The translations under genes and the position numbers were made by a program. A stretch of 64,000 nt of DNA. Source: G963422745 sp965214285 (GTDB lineage Bacteria > Actinomycetota > Acidimicrobiia > Acidimicrobiales > Aldehydirespiratoraceae). The notes beneath the pieces are model-generated. The model was not told the DNA's origin and did no database searches. It saw only the letters and a list, made by a program, of their open reading frames with translations. Of the stretch, positions 16,116 through 23,857 are shown piece by piece; positions within the stretch are counted from its first letter, which is position 1, and every line of letters begins with the position of its first letter. Location of the stretch: the NCBI GenBank assembly GCA_965214285.1, contig OZ243946.1, positions 2,914,001 through 2,978,000 of the forward strand, written 5' to 3'.

Positions 16116-16262
16116 TCATTTCCAGGCAGCCGGACGGCTGAGCACCCGAGACGAACCAGGGACCCGAACCTCATCAGGCATCTGACACCCAGCCACCAAC
16201 TCAGTCCTGATCGGTGTCGCCCACGAAGCTGCCTGACGCAAGTCCCGCGCCACGGTCCCCAA
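16116..16262 (-). CDS. Candidate 48-residue small ORF A
   Basis: TTG start LGTVARDLRQAASW... ending SRPAAWK then stop. Kept because the paralogous block B is open in the same frame, with its start aligned, and 11 of about 24 differing triplets differ only at the base that would be codon position 3. The same positions are also wobble in one plus-strand frame, but that frame has stops in copy A. No family is recognised, and non-coding conservation remains possible. Confidence 0.3.
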   Translation of the reverse strand: MGTVARDLRQAASWATPIRTELVAGCQMPDEVRVPGSSRVLSRPAAWK

Positions 16263-16345
16263 GGGGGCGAGCACACCGAGATGATGACCGCCCTTGACCC
16301 AGGAGCAGGCCTTCTCGCCCGGCCCGAGAGTCGGCATCATCCGTG

Positions 16346-16438
16346 TTGCAGGGATCGCAGCGTGCCGGTAGAGTGCCCATCAGAACCCCCTGTGCGCTTC
16401 GACGCACAGGCCCCGGGGCCCCTCCTAGGAGGGGCCCC
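16346..16438 (+). ncRNA. Promoter-hairpin unit B (candidate small RNA)
   Basis: TTGCAG (16346), 17-bp spacer, TAGAGT (16369), the same CCTGTGCG hairpin as unit A (16389-16410), and a perfect 24-bp palindrome built on GGGGCCCCTCCT (16415-16438). The spacer carries the same GGATCGCAGCGTGCCG box as unit A. Confidence 0.5.
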
Positions 16439-16586
16439 TGTATTTCCAGGCGACCGGACGGCTGACCACCCGAGACGACCCAGGGACCCGGACATCGTCA
16501 GGCATCTGGCACTTGGCCACCAGTTCCGGCCTGATCAGCTTCGTCCACGAGGCTGCCAGGCGCAAGTCCCGCGCCACGGTCCCCAT
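16425..16586 (-). CDS. Candidate 53-residue small ORF B
   Basis: ATG start MGTVARDLRLAASW... ending SRPVAWKYRGPS. It lies 53 nt downstream of tRNA-fMet 2 on the same strand and could be on its transcript. It is homologous to ORF A with mostly silent or conservative changes (V/L, D/E, M/L, F/L). Function unknown; low certainty. Confidence 0.3.
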   Translation of the reverse strand: MGTVARDLRLAASWTKLIRPELVAKCQMPDDVRVPGSSRVVSRPVAWKYRGPS

Positions 16587-16639
16587 CGGGCTGAACACCC
16601 CAACATGATGACAGTCCCCGACGGCAAGCTCGATCGGAT

Positions 16640-16716
<77 letters not shown>

Positions 16717-16722
16717 GGCGAC

Positions 16723-16751
16723 AAGCTAGCGGCTCCTGACACGACTGCCAA
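16723..16751 (-). promoter_or_regulatory. Promoter of tRNA-fMet 2
   Basis: Minus strand TTGGCA (16746-16751), 17-bp spacer, TAGCTT (16723-16728), 6 nt before the tRNA 5' end. Confidence 0.7.
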
Positions 16752-16841
16752 CCGCTCCGCCCGATTCGGCCCTCGACGCGATTCGGCCCTCGGCTGACGC
16801 GAAAGCCCAGCGAGTCTCCAGAGGCCGACATGGGCCAGAGG

Positions 16842-16935
16842 TTGAAAGGGTCGCCGCGTGCCGCTAGCGTGTGGCGCATAACACCCCGTTCGCTTCGTCG
16901 TCCGGGACCCGAGGCCCCTCCTCGTGAGGGGCCTC
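16842..16935 (+). ncRNA. Promoter-hairpin unit C (candidate small RNA)
   Basis: TTGAAA (16842), 17-bp spacer with the GGGTCGCCGCGTGCCG box, TAGCGT (16865), then a perfect GAGGCCCCTC-5-GAGGGGCCTC hairpin (16911-16935) followed by TGTATTTCT. The first hairpin of units A and B is degenerate here. The only gene beyond is convergent, so the unit does not drive an mRNA; the hairpin may also end the amidase transcript. Confidence 0.5.
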
Positions 16936-16980
16936 TGTATTTCTCCGGGCAGCAGCCAGCCCACGCGGGAAGGCAGCGGG

Positions 16981-18429
16981 TCAGGCGTAGCCGGGGGGCC
17001 CGACGTAGCCGCCTAGCTCACGCTCCATGAACCCGGCGAAGGCGATGGCCTCCAGGTCGCGGGCGTGGCCGGCCACGATCTGCAGCCCGCACGGCAGCCC
17101 CGAGCGGGTGAGCCCGGCGGGCGCCACCGTCGCCGGCAGCAGCACGCCGCACGACCAGCCGGCCCAGAACAGCTGGTCCATCGTGGAGCGCTCGGCGCCG
17201 TTCACCGTGATGGTGCGCTCGAAGCGCTCGCCCGCCTGGTCGTGCGGATACGCCGCAGACGCCGCCGTCGGGCACAGCAGCAGGTCGTAGCGGCCGAAGA
17301 ACTCGTCCCACGCCAGGCGCATCCGCTCGCGCTCGGCGTGCGCCGCCGCCCACTCCCAGTGCGACATCGTGATCGCCTTGCCGGCCAGCGCCTGGTAGTC
17401 GCGGTCCCCGGACTCGAAGCGCTCGGCGTTGGCCCGCTGCGCCTCGAAGCCCTCGCGCGACAGCGCCGCCCCGGTCGCCGAGCGCAGCAGGGCGATGTAG
17501 ATCAGATGCGACCGTTCGGGGTCCACCGCGGGCCGGGCCTCGTAGTCGACGCTCACCCCGAGGGCAGCCAGCGCATCCACTGTGGCCGCGAGCTGGTCGG
17601 TCAGCTCGGAATCCTGCTCCACACAGGGACTCTCCAGCATCACCGCAGCCCGCATGCGCTCGGGCGCGACCCGAGGCTCAGGCAGCTCCAGCCGCCACGC
17701 CCGCGCGTCAAGCCCGCCCGGCCCGGCGAGCACGCCCAGGCCCACCCGCAGATCGCCCGCCGTGCGCGCCAGCGGGCCGGCCACGCCGATGTCCATCGTC
17801 ACAGGCGAGCCGGGATCGCCGTGGCCGACCGTCGGCACCAGGCCGAAGGTGGGCTTGTGCCCGAACACCCCGCAGTAGTGCGCAGGGTTGCGGATCGAGG
17901 CGCCGATGTCGGACCCCAGCTCCAGCGCAGCCATCCCCGAGGCCACCGCCGCAGCGGACCCGCCCGAGGACCCGCCGGGGATCAGCTCGGGATCCCAGGG
18001 GTTGCCGGTCGTGCCGTAAATCGGGTTGAACGTCTGCCAGTCGGCCATGCCCACCGGCAGGTTCGTCTTACCGTAGATCACCGCGCCGGCATCCAGCAGC
18101 CGCTGCACGGCCTCGTCGTTGCGCTCGGGGCGCCAGTCGAGCCGCTCGGCGAAACCCGAGGTGCACGGCGTGCCCAGCCAGCAAAACGACTCCTTGATCG
18201 TCATCGGCACCCCGTGCAACGGCCCCCACGACTCCCCCGCAGCGGTCGCCGCGTCGGCCTCGGCGGCACGTGACCGGGCGGCGTCGATGCGCTCGACGAC
18301 CACGGCGTTCACAACAGGATTGAAGCGCTCGTAGCGCCCGAGCACGGCGTCGAGAAGCTCGACGGCTGAGATGTCACCGTCGGCGATCGACCTGGCCTGG
18401 GCGGCGGCGCCTTGCAGGGTGACGTCCAT
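16981..18429 (-). CDS. Amidase signature family amidohydrolase
   Basis: 482 residues, the usual length for the family. It hydrolyses amide bonds through a Ser-cisSer-Lys triad: K79 in MTIKES, S154 in GGSSGGS and nucleophile S178 in SDIGASIRNP are all present with the expected 24-residue serine spacing. The start is the ATG at 18429. It lies 67 bp downstream of the sulfurtransferase gene on the same strand and may be cotranscribed. There is no signal peptide, so it is cytoplasmic. The substrate cannot be told from sequence; no gatA/gatB partners are seen, so it is not the tRNA amidotransferase subunit. Confidence 0.9.
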   Translation of the reverse strand: MDVTLQGAAAQARSIADGDISAVELLDAVLGRYERFNPVVNAVVVERIDAARSRAAEADAATAAGESWGPLHGVPMTIKESFCWLGTPCTSGFAERLDWRPERNDEAVQRLLDAGAVIYGKTNLPVGMADWQTFNPIYGTTGNPWDPELIPGGSSGGSAAAVASGMAALELGSDIGASIRNPAHYCGVFGHKPTFGLVPTVGHGDPGSPVTMDIGVAGPLARTAGDLRVGLGVLAGPGGLDARAWRLELPEPRVAPERMRAAVMLESPCVEQDSELTDQLAATVDALAALGVSVDYEARPAVDPERSHLIYIALLRSATGAALSREGFEAQRANAERFESGDRDYQALAGKAITMSHWEWAAAHAERERMRLAWDEFFGRYDLLLCPTAASAAYPHDQAGERFERTITVNGAERSTMDQLFWAGWSCGVLLPATVAPAGLTRSGLPCGLQIVAGHARDLEAIAFAGFMERELGGYVGPPGYA

Positions 18430-18496
18430 GGCGACAGTCAACCCCGCCGAACCTGGCTCGGGCTCGGCGGGCCCGCGGGCCGCAAGGTCGCCGCCG

Positions 18497-19516
18497 TCAC
18501 GGCAGGCCGCCGAACTCGGCGGGCAGATCCTCATCGGCGCCCCACGCCGACCAGGAGCCGACGTAGAGCCGGCCGTCGGGCAGACCGGCTCGGCGCAGCG
18601 CCAGCAGGTCCAGGCAGGCCGACACCCCGCTGCCGCAGTAGGCGACGACAGCAGCGCTCTCGGCCGAACCGGAGGCCGAGGTTCCGCCCGCGTCCTCTGA
18701 CAACGACGCTGCGACAGCGCCGCCTGCACCCGCCGACGGCACGCCGAGACGGCGGTAGCGCTCGGCCAGATCCTCGGCTGAGCGCAGCCGCTTGCCGGCA
18801 GAACCGGCGGCAGCACTGTCGGCAGCGCTGCCAGCGAGGCTGCCGCGGAGATTGTGGGTGGCGGGCGCCGACACAGCGCCGGGAATGTGACCGGGGCGGG
18901 CGTCGATCGCGCCGCCCTGCGCGTAGCGCTCCGCGGAGCGGGCGTCGAGGATCACCAGGTCCGAGCCCAGGGCGTCGAGCAGTTCCTGAGAGGTGATGAT
19001 CCGCTCGGCCGGCCAGGGCTGCGGCGTGAACGTCGCAGGCGCAGCCACTCCCGGATCGGTGCTCAGCTCGCCGGTCCAGGCGTCGATGCCGCCGTCGAGC
19101 ACCGCGGCCGCACGACCCAGCACGTCGAGCATCCACCAGAGCCGCCCGGCGATCACCCCGCCGGCGTCGTCGTAGGCGACCACCCTGGTGCTGTCGCCGA
19201 TCCCGAGGCGGCCCATGGCGGCCGCGAAGTCCGCAGGGTCGGGAAGCGGGTGACGGCCGCCCTGCAACGACGCCGGGGCTGCCAGGTCGCTGTCCACATC
19301 GGCGAACACGGCGCCGGGTATGTGGCCGGAGTCATAGGCCGCCCGGCCCGAGCGCCCGTCGAGATACCAGCGGCAGTCGACCACCGCCAGGTCACCGGAC
19401 CCCGCTGAGGCGGCCGTCGGGCTGTCGTCCGTCGATGCGCCGGCGGGCCGGCGTGAGGCGCTCAGCTCGGCAGCCAGCCAGGCGGCTGAGACGACCGGCC
19501 CGAACCCGTCAGGCAC
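18497..19516 (-). CDS. Two-domain rhodanese sulfurtransferase
   Basis: 339 residues from GTG 19516, which has AGGGGGA about 10 nt upstream. Two rhodanese modules: the inactive first (VVDCRWYLDGRSGRAAYDSG, HIPGAVFADVD) and the active second (VILDARSAERY, HIPGAVSAPATHNL) with catalytic C294 in CGSGVSAC. It transfers sulfur from thiosulfate or 3-mercaptopyruvate to cyanide or thiol acceptors. Between the last two segments of domain 2 there are Ala/Gly/Ser-rich insertions (SAADSAAAGSAG and EDAGGTSASGSAESA) not usual in the family. Confidence 0.9.
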   Translation of the reverse strand: MPDGFGPVVSAAWLAAELSASRRPAGASTDDSPTAASAGSGDLAVVDCRWYLDGRSGRAAYDSGHIPGAVFADVDSDLAAPASLQGGRHPLPDPADFAAAMGRLGIGDSTRVVAYDDAGGVIAGRLWWMLDVLGRAAAVLDGGIDAWTGELSTDPGVAAPATFTPQPWPAERIITSQELLDALGSDLVILDARSAERYAQGGAIDARPGHIPGAVSAPATHNLRGSLAGSAADSAAAGSAGKRLRSAEDLAERYRRLGVPSAGAGGAVAASLSEDAGGTSASGSAESAAVVAYCGSGVSACLDLLALRRAGLPDGRLYVGSWSAWGADEDLPAEFGGLP

Positions 19517-19566
19517 CGCGAGAATATCCCCCTGCAGAGCTGCGCAAGACGTGGCAGGATAACGGC

Positions 19567-20079
19567 GTGGAAGCAACGACCTTGCGTACCCGGCGCTTGG
19601 TGCTTCAGCCGCTGGGGACCAGCGACATCGAAGCAGCAACGCTGTATGCCGACCGCATGGTCATGCGCCACCTCGACGGCGGCGTGCGCGGGCAGGTCGC
19701 GACCGTCCACTCCCTGGAGGCCAACGAGCGCTGCTGGCGCAGCGAGGGCTGGGGGCTGTGGGCGCTGCGCCATGCCGACACCGGCAGCTTCCTCGGCGAG
19801 TGCGGGCTCTGTCGCAACCTGGAGCTGCGAGGCGGGACCGTGGAGTTCTGCTGCACGCTGAGCAGACGCGGCTGGGGCCAGGGCTACAGCACCGAGGCCG
19901 GCAACGCCGTGATCTCGGACTCCTGGAGCCGCTATGCGGGCAACCAGATCCATGCCCTGACCTCCCCTGCCAACTCGCACGGCTCGTCGTTGCTGAACAG
20001 GCTGGGCTTCAGCCGGCTCGACGACCAGGTGATCGGCGGCAGCCCGATGCACGTCTGGATCATCCAGCGGCACAGCTAG
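19567..20079 (+). CDS. GNAT-family N-acetyltransferase (RimJ/RimL-like)
   Basis: 170 residues from GTG 19567. LRTRRLVLQPLGTSDIEAA opens a RimL-type GNAT fold; RGWGQGYSTEAGNAVI holds the acetyl-CoA-binding Gly-rich loop, and NSHGSSLLNRLGFSRLDD the closing strand. It acetylates an amino group of an unknown protein or small molecule. It is divergent from the sulfurtransferase gene with 50 bp between starts. Confidence 0.85.
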   Translation: MEATTLRTRRLVLQPLGTSDIEAATLYADRMVMRHLDGGVRGQVATVHSLEANERCWRSEGWGLWALRHADTGSFLGECGLCRNLELRGGTVEFCCTLSRRGWGQGYSTEAGNAVISDSWSRYAGNQIHALTSPANSHGSSLLNRLGFSRLDDQVIGGSPMHVWIIQRHS

Positions 20080-20189
20080 CCGCGGATGAGCTGGCCGCGG
20101 CTGTGACGAGCCGGCCGCGGACGAAACGGGCCGAAAGCGCGTAGCCAGCCGGTCGCTGATGAGCCGGCCGTAGCTGGAAGCTGAGGCCC

Positions 20190-20837
20190 TCAGCTCCAGG
20201 AATACGGGTCGGAGGGATCCCCCCAGAGCTCGATGTTTCCGTTGGCCGGATCGGGCGTGACGGTCTCGCCCTCGGGCCACAGCCCATTGGCGGCGGCTGC
20301 GGCGTGGCGGTCTCCGCCCGTGCCCCACTGCACGAAGCCGAAGAGGGCCTCGGGATCCTCGCACTCGTCGCCACCGTAGAGCGCCAACTCGCCGCCCTCG
20401 ATGTCGAGACCGCCGATGTCGGCCGCCTCGACCTTTGCCGTTTCAAGGGCCGGGATCTCGGCATCGTCGACGACGTCGGCCAGATGGAGGGCGACATCGG
20501 CCTGGCACAGCCACACGTCGGAGACGGAGGCATCGGTGTTCTTGTGATTGACAATGCGGACGGAGCCGGTTTCGCCGAAGGACACCACCTGCAGCAGCAG
20601 GTCCGGCAGCGGGGTGGTGCCGGCGGGGTTGGTGACGGTGGTCGGCGGAACCGAGGGCTCGTCGTCTTGAGGCGCCTCGTCGGCGGGCTCGGCATCGACA
20701 GACGTGTCGGCGGCATCGCCCGAGTCGTCGTCGGAGTCGTCGCTGCAGGCGGCCAGGACCACGGACGAAAGCACGACTACCCCAACCGCGGACAGAAGAC
20801 GGGGCAGACGGGGCAACAGCCTAGTCATGTCGATCAT
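20190..20837 (-). CDS. Secreted lipoprotein, unknown function
   Basis: 215 residues with a lipoprotein signal peptide and lipobox LAAC (C31), then an acidic Asp/Glu-rich linker, a Pro/Thr region and a globular domain with two later cysteines (WLCQAD, DECED). It overlaps the UPF0182 stop by 4 nt (ATGA), so the two are made together. It shares the eight residues DDEPSVPP with the tail of that protein, encoded by an identical 23-bp DNA segment. Probably an outer-face partner of the membrane protein; inferred from context. Confidence 0.75.
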   Translation of the reverse strand: MIDMTRLLPRLPRLLSAVGVVVLSSVVLAACSDDSDDDSGDAADTSVDAEPADEAPQDDEPSVPPTTVTNPAGTTPLPDLLLQVVSFGETGSVRIVNHKNTDASVSDVWLCQADVALHLADVVDDAEIPALETAKVEAADIGGLDIEGGELALYGGDECEDPEALFGFVQWGTGGDRHAAAAANGLWPEGETVTPDPANGNIELWGDPSDPYSWS

Positions 20838-23800
20838 GGGGAACCTGCGACTCTCATGAGCAGCTCGGCTATCTGATCCAGCAGTTCGGCGGCGGCGACC
20901 CTGTCCGGCGGCGACTCGGCCAGAGCCTCATCGCGCTCCTCGAACAGCTCGGCGATCTCCGACAGCACCTCGGAAGCCTCGGCGTCGGGCGGAACCGAGG
21001 GCTCGTCGTCGGCCGCGCCGGCGCCGTCATCATCAGGCGCATCCTCGGCAGGCGCATCGTCGGCCGAACCCGAGTCGGTCTCGGCAGCGTCTTCGCCGGC
21101 AGGGGCCGCAGCGGCGCCGTCCCCGAGCAGGTCGTCGAAGCTCTCGCCGGCGAACAGCTGCGACAAGGCGTCGCTGAAGTCCTCGCCGATTGCGATCTTC
21201 TCGCCCTCGCCGACCGTGGCGATCACCGCCTCCAGCGTCGGCACCGACGAGGTGCCCTCGGCTGCCACGTAAAGAGGCCGCACCCACAGGATCGTGTCGG
21301 CGATGGGCAGCAGCAGCAGGTCGCCGAACTCGACGGTGGATCCGCTCTCGTCGAGCAGCGTGAGCCGGCTGGAGATGGCCTCCTCCTGGGCGATGCTCGA
21401 GGCCACCAGCACCGGGCCGGGGGCATCGGGCGAGGTGATCTCGTAGGTGACGAGGCGCGTATTGCCATCCGCGGTGGTCTCGCCGACCGTGAACGCCACT
21501 AGCTCGCGGCGGTCGTCGTTCTCGTCGAAGGGCACGAAGCTGCGCAGCGTGACGAACGAGGCCTCGTCCTCGCCGGGCAGGTTCAGCAGCGTGTAGTAGG
21601 GGTCGATGCGCTGCTCGCGGTCGACCACCAGCTCGGTCTCCTCGTCGAAGAACGACTCGGTGGAGCCGGTGACGACCCGCCGTCCGGGGTCCTGGGCGAC
21701 CGCCCAGCGCTCGCTGCCGATGATCAGGCTCTCGGGGTTGCTCACCTGATAGCGCGCCCACATGTTGGTCTGCACCCGGAACAGATCCTGGGGGTAGCGC
21801 AGATGGTCGCGCAGCTCCACGGGCATCTCGTCGAAGTCGGTGAACAGGCCTGGGAAGGCGCTGCGCCAGGCGTCGATGATCGGGTCCTCCACGGGCATCA
21901 CGTAGAACGTCGCCTCGCCGCTGAAGGCGTCGACCACGGCCTTCACCGAGTTGCGCACGTAGTTGAACGAAGCGCCGCTGAGCCCGCTCTCGTGAACCAG
22001 CCGCGAGTTCTCGGCCCGCTGGCTGTAGGGGTAGCGGTCCGAGGTGGTGTAGGCGTCGATCACGTAGTGCACGGTGCCGTCGACGACCACCGGGTAGGCA
22101 TCGGAGTCGAACTCCAGGAAAGGCGCCAGCTTGCGCACCCGATCGTGCACGTCGCGGATGTAGATGACGCGGGTGTCGCTCTCGACGAAGTTGGAGATCA
22201 GCGGCTCGATCTGGCCGAAGCGCATGGCGAACGCCGCCCGCCGCACGAACGAGCCCATGGCGACGCCGCTGGTGCCCTCGTAGCGGTTCAGCACGTTCTC
22301 GTTGGTGCCGCTGTCGACGTAGTCGATCTCGTCGACCGAGGCGCCCACCAGCGCATAGCCGTCGATTCCCTCGCCGTGGTAGATCTGCGGCCGGTCGAAG
22401 CCCAGGTCCAGCGCCGCATCGACCTCCACGGGCAGGCCGCCCGCGAGGAAGTCCGGGCGCCCCTCGCCGGTGGTGGCATTGGCGCGGGCCATCGCCAGGC
22501 CGTAGCCATGCGTCAGGCGCACGTGCTCGCGCTCCCAGGCGAGATCGCCGAGGCTCAGCTCGCGCACCCCCATCACCACCTGGGTGAGCTGGCCGTCCAC
22601 CATGTAGCGGTCCGTGTCCAGCGACACCTCAGCGGTGTTGCGCCCCACCGGGCTGCCGTGGAAGCGGTAGAACTCGCGCTGGGCCTGGAAGCGCTCGAAG
22701 GTGGGGTGGGTGACGACGGGGTCCAGCACCCTGGCGTTGCGGATCGTGTCGGCGTGGCTGCGGATGTCGTCCGCGGTCAGCTCCTTGGTGTAGTCGAAGT
22801 CGATCTGGGTCAGATCCTCGCCGGGCACCAGGGCGAACGCTGACCGGGTGGCGTCGATGTTGCGCAGCGTGTACTGCGCCTCGCGGCTGGTCTCGTTGGG
22901 CTCCACCTGGAAGCGCTGCACGAACGCCGGGTAGATGCCGCCCATCACGATGGCGGTGAAGGCCCACAGGCCCACGGCCAGGATCGGCATCACCCAGCCG
23001 CGCAGCCGCAGGTTGATCACCAGCAGCAGCACGGCGCTCAGCGAGATGGCGATCAGCAGGTGCGTGGCCGGGAGCTGGGCGTTGACGTCGGTGTAGAGGG
23101 CGCCGTCGACCACGCCACGGCTCGACACGGTGAGCTCGTAGCGGGTCAGCCAGTAGTCCGCGGCGCGGATGACGGCCAGCACCGCCAGGATGGCGCTGAG
23201 GTGGACCTTCACGCTGGGGGTGACCCGCTGGGCGCCGGCGGGCACGGCGAAGCGGATGCCGCCGTTGGCGTAATGGGAGATGGCGACGAGGACGAAGACG
23301 ATTACGAAGGCAGCGAACGCCCAGTCCACAAGGAAGCTCAGGAACGGCAGCTCGAAGACGTAGAAGCCGATGTCGGTGTCGAACTGGGGGTCTGTGATGC
23401 CGAAGTCGCGGCGGTTGACGAACAGCAGCCATTGCTCCCAGTTGCTGCCGACGCCGCCCGCTGCGAACAGCGCGAACAGCGCCGACACCGCAATGCGGAT
23501 CAGGCCGCTGCGGCCCTCGGCGATGCGCCGGTAGCCGGCCAGGAGCTCCTCTTCTGGCCCGGCGGGGCGGGCGCTCGGGGCGCGGCGGTCGGCGATGAAC
23601 AGGTTGAACCAGCAGATGACGAAGAACAGCGCCAGGAAGATGAGCGTGAGAGCGATCTTTGCGCCGAGCACCTGTCGCCAGACGTCGGTGCGGCCCAGCG
23701 AGTCGAACCACAGGAAGTCGGTGTAGAAGCCGGCGATGCCCCGCAGCGACAGGGCCAGCACCACGAGACAGGCGATGACTGCGGCGATGACGATGCGCGT

Positions 23801-23854
23801 GCGCATGCTGCGGGGCGCGGAACGACCGGAGGGAAGGTCTTGGGAGCGGCGCAT
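20834..23854 (-). CDS. UPF0182 (COG1615) large membrane protein
   Basis: 1006 residues, typical of this actinobacterial family. About seven hydrophobic segments lie in the first third (IVIAAVIACLVVLALSLRG, IALTLIFLALFFVICWF and others); a large extracytoplasmic domain follows; the C-terminal about 130 residues are an acidic low-complexity tail ending in a helical segment (LSEIAELFEERDEAL). The function of the family is unknown. It is coupled to the lipoprotein downstream and lies 3 bp beyond the DivIVA-like gene's end, in the same direction. Confidence 0.9.
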   Translation of the reverse strand: MRRSQDLPSGRSAPRSMRTRIVIAAVIACLVVLALSLRGIAGFYTDFLWFDSLGRTDVWRQVLGAKIALTLIFLALFFVICWFNLFIADRRAPSARPAGPEEELLAGYRRIAEGRSGLIRIAVSALFALFAAGGVGSNWEQWLLFVNRRDFGITDPQFDTDIGFYVFELPFLSFLVDWAFAAFVIVFVLVAISHYANGGIRFAVPAGAQRVTPSVKVHLSAILAVLAVIRAADYWLTRYELTVSSRGVVDGALYTDVNAQLPATHLLIAISLSAVLLLVINLRLRGWVMPILAVGLWAFTAIVMGGIYPAFVQRFQVEPNETSREAQYTLRNIDATRSAFALVPGEDLTQIDFDYTKELTADDIRSHADTIRNARVLDPVVTHPTFERFQAQREFYRFHGSPVGRNTAEVSLDTDRYMVDGQLTQVVMGVRELSLGDLAWEREHVRLTHGYGLAMARANATTGEGRPDFLAGGLPVEVDAALDLGFDRPQIYHGEGIDGYALVGASVDEIDYVDSGTNENVLNRYEGTSGVAMGSFVRRAAFAMRFGQIEPLISNFVESDTRVIYIRDVHDRVRKLAPFLEFDSDAYPVVVDGTVHYVIDAYTTSDRYPYSQRAENSRLVHESGLSGASFNYVRNSVKAVVDAFSGEATFYVMPVEDPIIDAWRSAFPGLFTDFDEMPVELRDHLRYPQDLFRVQTNMWARYQVSNPESLIIGSERWAVAQDPGRRVVTGSTESFFDEETELVVDREQRIDPYYTLLNLPGEDEASFVTLRSFVPFDENDDRRELVAFTVGETTADGNTRLVTYEITSPDAPGPVLVASSIAQEEAISSRLTLLDESGSTVEFGDLLLLPIADTILWVRPLYVAAEGTSSVPTLEAVIATVGEGEKIAIGEDFSDALSQLFAGESFDDLLGDGAAAAPAGEDAAETDSGSADDAPAEDAPDDDGAGAADDEPSVPPDAEASEVLSEIAELFEERDEALAESPPDRVAAAELLDQIAELLMRVAGSP

Positions 23855-23857
23855 CGG

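Larger units (their letters stand above)
16019..16612. repeat. Two direct copies of a ~270-bp intergenic element
   Basis: 16019-16288 and 16346-16612 are direct repeats. Each holds a promoter, two hairpins and a 169-bp block (16120-16288 and 16444-16612) that aligns without a single gap and is about four-fifths identical. This fills most of the 1.2-kb interval between the NYN operon and the amidase gene, together with tRNA-fMet 2 and unit C. Confidence 0.8.
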
